A stretch of DNA of 14,385 nucleotides from contig CAVEJT010000027.1 in NCBI GenBank assembly GCA_963616135.1, positions 1 through 14,385 of the forward strand, in the 5' to 3' direction. Under the pieces are notes generated by a model. The model made no database searches. It was not told the origin of the DNA and was given only the letters and a program-made list of their open reading frames with translations. A program made the translations under genes and the position numbers. Shown in pieces: positions 7,175 through 12,806 of this stretch (position 1 is its first letter; each line of letters starts with the position of its first letter). Origin of the DNA: UMGS1613 sp963616135. Lineage in GTDB: Bacteria; Bacillota_I; Bacilli_A; RF39; UBA660.

Positions 7175-8086
7175 ATGATTGATTATAATAAAATACTAAA
7201 AAAAATAGAACAAGATCAAAAGTGTAAACCAACCTGTTTAATAGGACCTACTGGACCTCGAGGTGATATTGGTCCAACAGGCCCAACAGGTCCAACTGGC
7301 GAACCAGGAACAAGCATTTCAATTATGGGTTCATACAATACTTATGATGACTTTATTCAAAAACATCCAACTGGGCATGATGGAGATTCTTATTTAGTTA
7401 ATGGTGATATATATATATGGTCAGATAATGATAAAGCATGGGAAGATGCTGGAAAGATCCAAGGACCAACAGGCCCAAAGGGTGAACAAGGCTTACAGGG
7501 ACCTAAAGGAGATGCTGGTCCTCAAGGAATTCAAGGTCCTAAGGGAGATAAAGGAGATGTAGGTCCAACAGGACCTATTGGACCTAGTTTATTAAGATCA
7601 GCTTATTTAGTAACTTTTAATGATGGTACTAAAGCAGATGGAATTGAAGTTAAAAGTGGTGATAGTCTTCCAATAACTAGAGCAGAATTAGATATTAGTA
7701 ACATAATTACACTAAATAATAATATAATTAAATTTAATGTTCCAGGGTATTATAGAGTATCTTTTACAGTATCAGCTTATCCTTTAGTAAGTAGTGTAGA
7801 TTTTGACCCAGAAACGGATATAGTATCAGTAGGCTTTAAGGAAACTAATACAGATCTTGTTTATATAGGTGTAGGTCAATGGGTATATAATGGTGAAGCT
7901 ATAGAACATTTCGCACAAGGAATATTATCAGTTCCAGATATATCAAAAACATATGAGTTATCAAACTTAGGTAAATCTTCAATCTATATATCTACACCTG
8001 ATCTAAAAAATATAGCCTCTACTTCATATTTTAGTAATCCACTTATTACTATTGTTATTGATTATTTAGGAAGACAGAGTAATTAA
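7175..8086 (+). CDS. Collagen-like, BclA-type surface protein
   Basis: A 303-residue protein. A short lead of 23 residues holds Cys17 and Cys21. Then come eight Gly-X-Y triplets (24-47), an inserted non-collagen module (about 48-96, with YDDF, HPTGHDGDSYLVNGD and IYIWSD), fourteen more triplets (97-138), and a C-terminal beta-rich domain (139-303) resembling the C1q/TNF-like trimerising tip of BclA exosporium proteins. Six triplets are GPT, the Thr context that is O-glycosylated in BclA. No signal peptide or LPXTG is visible, as expected for spore-surface proteins assembled from the mother cell. The ATG at 7160 is set aside because AGGAGG (7163-7168) lies inside that reading and is ideally placed for ATG 7175. 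The stop codon overlaps the glycosyltransferase start by one base. A phage-tail or other cell-surface role is a less likely alternative. Confidence 0.85.
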   Translation: MIDYNKILKKIEQDQKCKPTCLIGPTGPRGDIGPTGPTGPTGEPGTSISIMGSYNTYDDFIQKHPTGHDGDSYLVNGDIYIWSDNDKAWEDAGKIQGPTGPKGEQGLQGPKGDAGPQGIQGPKGDKGDVGPTGPIGPSLLRSAYLVTFNDGTKADGIEVKSGDSLPITRAELDISNIITLNNNIIKFNVPGYYRVSFTVSAYPLVSSVDFDPETDIVSVGFKETNTDLVYIGVGQWVYNGEAIEHFAQGILSVPDISKTYELSNLGKSSIYISTPDLKNIASTSYFSNPLITIVIDYLGRQSN

Positions 8087-9168
8087 TGAAAAAATATAAA
8101 ATATGCGTATATGCAATAAGTAAAAATGAAGAAAAATTTGTAAATAGATGGGTAGATTCTATGAAAGAAGCAGATGATATATATGTTCTTGATACAGGTT
8201 CTAGTGATAATACAGTAGAAAAATTAAAACAAAGAGGTGTTAATGTATCTATAAAAGAAATAAAACCTTGGAGATTTGATGTAGCAAGAAATGAATCTTT
8301 AAATATCATTCCAGATAAATATGATATATATGTGTGTACAGATTTAGATGAGGTTCTTGTATCTGGATGGAGAGAGGCCTTAGAAAGTAAGTGGACAGAT
8401 AATAATACTAGAGCATATTATAATTATAATTGGAAATTGGATGAGAATAATAATCCAATAGTAAACTTTTATACTGATAAAATACATATTAGAAATAACT
8501 ATAAATGGGTACATCCAGTACATGAAGTATTAGAATACCAAGGAATAGAAATTTATGTCACTATAGATAATATAGTTTTAAATCATTATCCAGATATCAA
8601 TAAATCTAGATCAATGTATTTACCTTTATTAGAACAATCAGTAAAAGAAAATCCTAATGATGATAGAAATATGCATTATTTAGGTAGAGAGTATATGTAT
8701 TATGGTAAATGGCAGGAATGCATAGATACATTAAAAAAACATTTAGAATTACCATCATCAACTTGGAGAGATGAAAGGTGTGCTTCTATGAGATTTATAT
8801 CAAGAGCATACCAAAATTTGAATAATTTGGATGAATCAAGAAAGTGGTTAAAGAAAGCTATAAAAGAAGCACCATATCTAAGAGAACCTTGGATAGAAAT
8901 GGGATTATTAGAATATCATAATAATAATTGGGTAGATTCTATATACTATATAGAAGAAGCATTAAAAATAAAAGAGAAATCTAAATCATATATAAATGAA
9001 AACTTTAGTTGGAATGAATTACCATATGATATATTATCAATTTGTTATTTTAATATAAAAAATTATGAACAATCACTAAGTAATATAAATAAAGCAATAG
9101 AACTAAATTCAAAAGATGCAAGATTAAAACAAAATAAAGAAATAATAAAAGAATATATTAATACTTGA
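8086..9168 (+). CDS. GT2-type glycosyltransferase with C-terminal TPR repeats
   Basis: A 360-residue cytosolic enzyme. The N-terminal GT-A fold opens with ICVYAISKNEEKFV and a LDTGSSDNTVE nucleotide-sugar segment. The metal-binding DxD appears as Asp86-Leu-Asp88 in YVCTDLDEVL. From about residue 190 the protein is helical, with TPR-like units such as DRNMHYLGREYMYYGKWQECI, EPWIEMGLLEYHNNNWVDSI and PYDILSICYFNIKNYEQSL. The start codon shares its A with the TAA of the collagen-like gene and no separate ribosome site is evident, so translation is probably coupled. The likely substrate is therefore the Thr-bearing collagen tract; C. difficile has a comparable bclA3-sgtA pairing. Sugar donor and linkage cannot be read from sequence. 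Family is firm; the collagen target is inference. Confidence 0.88.
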   Translation: MKKYKICVYAISKNEEKFVNRWVDSMKEADDIYVLDTGSSDNTVEKLKQRGVNVSIKEIKPWRFDVARNESLNIIPDKYDIYVCTDLDEVLVSGWREALESKWTDNNTRAYYNYNWKLDENNNPIVNFYTDKIHIRNNYKWVHPVHEVLEYQGIEIYVTIDNIVLNHYPDINKSRSMYLPLLEQSVKENPNDDRNMHYLGREYMYYGKWQECIDTLKKHLELPSSTWRDERCASMRFISRAYQNLNNLDESRKWLKKAIKEAPYLREPWIEMGLLEYHNNNWVDSIYYIEEALKIKEKSKSYINENFSWNELPYDILSICYFNIKNYEQSLSNINKAIELNSKDARLKQNKEIIKEYINT

Positions 9169-9193
9169 TTTTTATATATTAGTGTTATAAAAT
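9165..9193 (+). promoter_or_regulatory. Likely promoter for the Nudix gene
   Basis: TTGATT (9165-9170), 17 bases, TAAAAT (9188-9193). The overlapping TGTTATAAA (9183-9191) gives an extended -10 reading. The -35 overlaps the glycosyltransferase stop codon, and no terminator separates the two genes, so read-through from the cassette is also possible. Confidence 0.5.
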
Positions 9194-9213
9194 TAAGACA
9201 TAGTGGAGGCATT

Positions 9214-9711
9214 ATGGAATATTTAGATTTATATGATTCAAATAAAAAATTAACTGGTGAAAAAATAATAAGAGATAAAGATAAGTTATCTAAGTTAAAG
9301 GATAGATATATAAATATAATTTTAATTTTTATAAAAAATAGTGAAGATAAATTTTTATTTCAAAAAACATCTATGGAAAAAGGCAATGTTATAGCTACAA
9401 CTGGTGGATTTGTTAAAGCGGGCAGTACTAGTATGGAAACTGTATTTTGTGAGACAGAAGAAGAGTTAGGTATAAATATAAGAGATGATAATGTAAAGTT
9501 TATATATACAGATTTGATAAAAAATGCTTTTGTTGATATATATTATTTGGAAAAAGATATTAATATTTCAGATTTAAAATTACAAAAAGAAGAAGTAGAT
9601 GATGTATTTTGGTTATCAATAGAAGAAATAAAAAAATTGATTGAAGAAGATAAAATTAGAAAAGGTAATATAGCTCCATTTTTTAGTATTTTAAAATATT
9701 TAAATAAATAG
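9214..9711 (+). CDS. Nudix hydrolase-like protein with degenerate Nudix box
   Basis: A 165-residue Nudix-fold protein opening LDLYDSNKKLTGEKIIR, the form seen in IPP-isomerase-like and related Nudix proteins. The box aligns at 65-87 (from Gly65 to Gly86-Ile87). The catalytic Glu80, Glu83 and Glu84 are kept, but the first Glu is Ser71, the usual Arg is Cys79 and the aliphatic residue after Glu80 is Thr81. Metal binding may remain, but the Arg that positions the catalytic Glu is lost, so activity or substrate could be altered. GGAGG precedes the ATG. It lies after the collagen-glycosyltransferase cassette and ends in its own terminator, so it may be a single-gene unit. The substrate (nucleoside di- or triphosphate, nucleotide sugar or isopentenyl diphosphate) is not determinable. 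Confidence 0.8.
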   Translation: MEYLDLYDSNKKLTGEKIIRDKDKLSKLKDRYINIILIFIKNSEDKFLFQKTSMEKGNVIATTGGFVKAGSTSMETVFCETEEELGINIRDDNVKFIYTDLIKNAFVDIYYLEKDINISDLKLQKEEVDDVFWLSIEEIKKLIEEDKIRKGNIAPFFSILKYLNK

Positions 9712-9733
9712 TATAGATTTCTATACTGTTTTT
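9709..9733 (+). terminator. Intrinsic terminator after the Nudix gene
   Basis: AGTATAG (9710-9716) pairs with CTATACT (9721-9727) around ATTT, followed by GTTTTT. The Nudix TAG stop overlaps the left arm. Confidence 0.8.
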
Positions 9734-9735
9734 AA

Positions 9736-9764
9736 TTTACAAATAATGTACTATGTGATACAAT
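9736..9764 (+). promoter_or_regulatory. Strong sigma-A promoter of the tetR-ABC operon
   Basis: TTTACA (9736-9741), exactly 17 bases, TACAAT (9759-9764), with TG at 9756-9757 one base ahead of the -10 (extended -10). Each hexamer matches consensus at five of six bases. Transcription would start near 9771, just before GAGGTGAT (9776-9783) and the ATG at 9787. Confidence 0.75.
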
Positions 9765-9766
9765 AT
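9743..9766. promoter_or_regulatory. Candidate operator for the TetR-family regulator
   Basis: ATAATGTA (9743-9750) and TACAATAT (9759-9766) are inverted copies matching at seven of eight positions, separated by eight bases. The 24-base dyad covers the promoter spacer and the whole -10, the expected place for an autorepressor site. AT-rich dyads arise easily by chance, so this is a candidate only. Confidence 0.4.
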
Positions 9767-9786
9767 AATTAGAATGAGGTGATAAC

Positions 9787-10374
9787 ATGCCAACAACATT
9801 AAAAATAACTAAAGATAAAATACTAGATGCTGCCTTTTCTATAGCAAGAGAAAAGGGTATAGAATGTGTTAGTAATAGGGAGCTTGCTAAAAAGTTAAAT
9901 TCATCAATAAGACCTATTTATTATCAATTTAAAAATGTAGAAGAATTAAACAAAGAATTATATATAAAAATAGAAAAGTATTTTTATTCATACATACTTG
10001 AAAATATGACTGATGATATGCCAAAGTATAAGCAAGTAGGTATTAATTATATAAGGTTTGCTAAAAATGAAAATAATTTATTTAAAATATTATTTATGAG
10101 TGGTTCAAAATATGTTCCTAAAGAATTTATTTCACAAGAGGATGAAGACTTTAAAGAAATTGCTAAATTAATTAAAATTAGTACAAAATTAAGTGATAAA
10201 GATATAAAAACATTTCATACTAAGATGTGGATGTTTGCACATGGTATAGCTACTTTAGTAGCAAGCCATACTGTAAGTTTAAGTGATGAACAAGTAAAAG
10301 AATTATTGTCATTAGAGTTTCAAGCACTCATGCTTTTAGAAGAAAATAAAAATAATAAATGGGTATTAGATTAA
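9787..10374 (+). CDS. TetR/AcrR-family transcriptional regulator
   Basis: A 195-residue one-component repressor. Residues about 8-55 form the TetR DNA-binding domain: ITKDKILDAAFSIAREKG, then SNRELAKKLNSSIRPIYYQF as the helix-turn-helix, ending in the usual FKNVEEL. The C-terminal part is all helical and would bind an unknown ligand. It contains a HTKMWMFAHGIATLV stretch typical of TetR C-terminal dimer domains. It heads the operon; the next ATG is 13 bases after its stop, so it is co-transcribed with the genes it probably controls. A dyad over its own -10 suggests autorepression, with inducer binding releasing the whole envelope/ABC operon. The family is certain; ligand and target site are inferred. 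Confidence 0.92.
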   Translation: MPTTLKITKDKILDAAFSIAREKGIECVSNRELAKKLNSSIRPIYYQFKNVEELNKELYIKIEKYFYSYILENMTDDMPKYKQVGINYIRFAKNENNLFKILFMSGSKYVPKEFISQEDEDFKEIAKLIKISTKLSDKDIKTFHTKMWMFAHGIATLVASHTVSLSDEQVKELLSLEFQALMLLEENKNNKWVLD

Positions 10375-10387
10375 AGGAGAGGATTAT

Positions 10388-11065
10388 ATGAAAAATATTA
10401 GTAGAATATTGTGGGGAATTGTGTTAGTTTTAATAGGAGGTATATTTGGTCTTAATGAACTTGGTATAACAAGTATTAATGTATTTTTTAATGGATGGTG
10501 GACTTTATTTATAATAGTACCTTGTTTTATAGGTTTATTAACTCAATATGAAAAGAAAGGAAATATTATAGGTTTATTAGTAGGTATTATTCTTTTGCTT
10601 TGTTGTAATGGACTAATAGATATATATATTGCTTCTAAATTAATTTTACCAATTATTTTAATAATAATAGGACTTTCATTTATTTTTAAAGATGTTTTTA
10701 ATAGTAAAATAAATAAAAAAATAAAAGAATTAAATAAATCAAAAAAAGATGATGTAATATGTGCAACATTTTCTAGTGAAAAAATTAAATATGATAAAGA
10801 AGAATTTAATGGAACTGATATAAATGCTATATTTGGTGGTGTAGAATTAGATCTTAGAGAGTCAATAATTACTAAGGATGTAGTAATTAATACAACTAGT
10901 GTATTTGGTGGTGTTGATATACTTGTACCTAGTGATGTTAAAATAAAAGTAAAATCATCAAGTATATTTGGAGGAGTAAGTAATAAGAGAAATAGTGAAA
11001 ATAAGAAAGAGATTACAATTTATATAAATGCAACTTGTTTATTTGGAGGAGTTGATATTAAATGA
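10388..11065 (+). CDS. LiaF-like membrane protein with FGGV repeats
   Basis: A 225-residue protein with four N-terminal membrane helices (about 7-27, 35-52, 58-78 and 84-101), as in the DUF5668/LiaI-LiaF transmembrane region. A basic linker follows (105-120). A beta-rich C-terminal domain then carries FGGV at 149-152, 173-176, 194-197 and 219-222, the mark of the LiaF-like cell-wall-antibiotic-response domain. LiaF in Bacillus restrains the LiaRS envelope-stress system; here no LiaRS kinase is encoded nearby and the partner is a TetR regulator and ABC transporter. AGGAGAGGA lies just before the ATG. Its TGA stop overlaps the next gene's ATG (ATGA), so translation is coupled. The family call is good; a role in sensing or resisting envelope-active compounds is inference. 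Confidence 0.82.
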   Translation: MKNISRILWGIVLVLIGGIFGLNELGITSINVFFNGWWTLFIIVPCFIGLLTQYEKKGNIIGLLVGIILLLCCNGLIDIYIASKLILPIILIIIGLSFIFKDVFNSKINKKIKELNKSKKDDVICATFSSEKIKYDKEEFNGTDINAIFGGVELDLRESIITKDVVINTTSVFGGVDILVPSDVKIKVKSSSIFGGVSNKRNSENKKEITIYINATCLFGGVDIK

Positions 11066-11859
11066 CAACAACTCAAAAAATAATTAAAAATTTGTCAATC
11101 GCATTTGCTATATTTTTAATAGTAACAATAATATCATCAATTACAGTATTCATATTTAGTATTTTTGGAAATAGAGAAGAATTAGGCGAGTTAAAAGAAC
11201 TATCTTGTAATTATAATGAAAATTTAGATTTAAGTTTAAATTATTCTAATTTAGAAATAAAAGAATCAGATAAGTTTTTAATAGAAACAAATAATAATAA
11301 TATTAAATGTAGTAATAAAGAAAATAAACTTTTAATTAAAGAGAAAAGTAGATTATTTAGAGTAAGAAATAATTCAAAAGTAATTATATATGTACCTAAT
11401 AATTATAAATTTAATGATGTAAAAATAGAAAATGGAGCAGGTAGTATAGATATAGAAAATATGCAAGTTACTAATTTAGATTTAGAACTGGGTGCTGGAA
11501 AAACTAATATTAATAATATTAAGACTAATAATACTGATATAGAGTCAGGAGCAGGAAAATTAGAAATAAAGTCTAGTTTAATAAATAATTTAGATTTAGA
11601 TATGGGTGTAGGTGAAATAATAATTGAGGCAAATCTTACTGGAAATACTAAAATAGATGCAGGAATAGGAAGTTTTAAACTAGATATATTAGGTAAGTCT
11701 CTTGATTATAAAATTAAATTAGATAAAGGTATAGGTAATGTTTATATAGATAACAAAAAGGTAAAAGATAATGAGGTAATTGGTAATGGATCAAATTATA
11801 TAGATATAGATGGTGGAATAGGAGAAATAAAGGTAAATTTTAAAGGAGAAACAAAATGA
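11062..11859 (+). CDS. DUF4097/LiaG-like membrane-anchored beta-helix protein
   Basis: A 265-residue protein with one N-terminal membrane helix (about 11-35) and an extracytoplasmic domain built from repeated beta turns. Gly-X-Gly turns occur at residues 125, 144, 163, 182 and 201, exactly 19 residues apart, then at 223 and 252. Alternating hydrophobic and charged residues lie between them (for example LDLELGAGKTNINNI). This is the right-handed beta-helix style of DUF4097/LiaG-like adhesin-type domains. It overlaps both neighbours by ATGA junctions. Its companion LiaF-like protein has a similar repeat fold, so the two may interact at the membrane surface. No enzymatic residues are recognisable; it is probably structural or a sensor. 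Domain identity is fairly sure, biochemical role unknown. Confidence 0.78.
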   Translation: MTTTQKIIKNLSIAFAIFLIVTIISSITVFIFSIFGNREELGELKELSCNYNENLDLSLNYSNLEIKESDKFLIETNNNNIKCSNKENKLLIKEKSRLFRVRNNSKVIIYVPNNYKFNDVKIENGAGSIDIENMQVTNLDLELGAGKTNINNIKTNNTDIESGAGKLEIKSSLINNLDLDMGVGEIIIEANLTGNTKIDAGIGSFKLDILGKSLDYKIKLDKGIGNVYIDNKKVKDNEVIGNGSNYIDIDGGIGEIKVNFKGETK

Positions 11860-12083
11860 AAGAGTTTGTATTAGCCGCACTTCCTTGGGTAATTATTGGT
11901 TTATGTATTGCAGTTATTTGTGCAAATAAAAAAAGTAAAAAGAATGATTATATTAGTGAAGGTATGTGTATAGGAATGTCTTTAGGTATACTATTTTCTA
12001 CTATGTTAAATATAAATTTAGGTTTAGGACTTAGTATAGGTATGCTAATAGGTGAAGCAATTGGTATAAGTATAAAAAAATAG
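11856..12083 (+). CDS. Small glycine-rich membrane protein of unknown function
   Basis: Seventy-five residues. A hydrophobic helix (about 5-23) is followed by a basic loop NKKSKKND, and two further hydrophobic stretches (about 35-50 and 54-72) are rich in Gly spaced every three to four residues (GMCIGMSLGILF, GLGLSIGMLIGEAIGISI), a glycine-zipper-like pattern that favours tight helix packing. The ATG overlaps the previous TGA and the ABC ATPase starts nine bases after its stop, so it is embedded in the operon. Similar short proteins occur beside ABC exporters in other Firmicutes, but I do not recognise a named family. A chaperone, assembly factor or small subunit of the exporter would fit the position; nothing in the sequence proves it. 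Confidence 0.7.
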   Translation: MKEFVLAALPWVIIGLCIAVICANKKSKKNDYISEGMCIGMSLGILFSTMLNINLGLGLSIGMLIGEAIGISIKK

Positions 12084-12092
12084 GAGGAATAT

Positions 12093-12806
12093 ATGATAGA
12101 TATAAAAAATGTAAGTAAATCATATGATGGTAAAGTAAAAGCAATAGATAATGTTAGTTTTAAAATAAAAGATGGTGAAATATTTGGCTTTATTGGACAT
12201 AATGGAGCAGGTAAAACAACTATGATAAAGTCTCTTGTAGGTATATTAGATTTTGATGAAGGAGATATTTTAATAAATAATAAATCTATTAAAAATGATC
12301 CTATCTTATGTAAGATGGATATGGCTTATGTACCTGATAATCCAGATTTATATGAAAATATGAAAGCCATCGATTTTATAAATTTTATATGTGATATGTA
12401 CGGTATACCATCAGATATTAGAAAAAAAAATATTTTAAAATATTCACGTATGTTTGAAATAGAGAATAAATTAAATGATGATATATCCAGTTTCTCACAT
12501 GGAATGAAGCAAAAAATAGCTCTAATTGCAGCTTTATCTCATGATCCAAAAATACTTATAATGGATGAACCTTTTGTAGGATTGGATCCAAAAGCAGTAT
12601 ATGATATGAAAGAATTAATGCATAAAATGGCAAAAGAAGGTAAAAGTGTATTTTTTTCAACACATATATTAGATGTAGCTGAAAAATTATGCGATAGGGT
12701 AGCAATTATAAAAGCAGGTAAAATAGTTAAAATAGGTAAAATGAAAGATATAAAAGGTGATGAATCTCTAGAACAAGTATTTCTTGAATTAGGAGAAAAT
12801 TCATGA
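12093..12806 (+). CDS. ABC transporter ATP-binding protein (BcrA/YtrB-type)
   Basis: The 237-residue nucleotide-binding subunit of an ABC-2-type exporter. Walker A is GHNGAGKT (35-42), the signature is a divergent FSHGMKQ (134-140), Walker B is ILIMDEP with catalytic Glu159, the D-loop is GLDP, and the switch His is His191 (FSTHIL). The Q-loop position reads YVPDNPDLYENM, with Asp where Gln is common, a form seen in bacitracin/lantibiotic-type ATPases. AGGAGG lies six bases before the ATG. The TGA stop overlaps the permease ATG, as expected for a dedicated pair. Substrate is unknown; peptide antibiotics or membrane-active compounds are suggested by the LiaF-like neighbours. Identification as an ABC ATPase is firm. 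Confidence 0.95.
   Translation: MIDIKNVSKSYDGKVKAIDNVSFKIKDGEIFGFIGHNGAGKTTMIKSLVGILDFDEGDILINNKSIKNDPILCKMDMAYVPDNPDLYENMKAIDFINFICDMYGIPSDIRKKNILKYSRMFEIENKLNDDISSFSHGMKQKIALIAALSHDPKILIMDEPFVGLDPKAVYDMKELMHKMAKEGKSVFFSTHILDVAEKLCDRVAIIKAGKIVKIGKMKDIKGDESLEQVFLELGENS

Noticed and set aside
7244..7588. Collagen-coding repeats as a tandem DNA repeat or CRISPR-like array
   Set aside because: Nine-base periodicity comes from Gly-X-Y codons within one open frame; no constant-length repeats with spacers.
8055..8309. Minus-strand ORF of 84 codons
   Set aside because: Antisense to the collagen/glycosyltransferase junction, where the coupled plus-strand genes are well supported.
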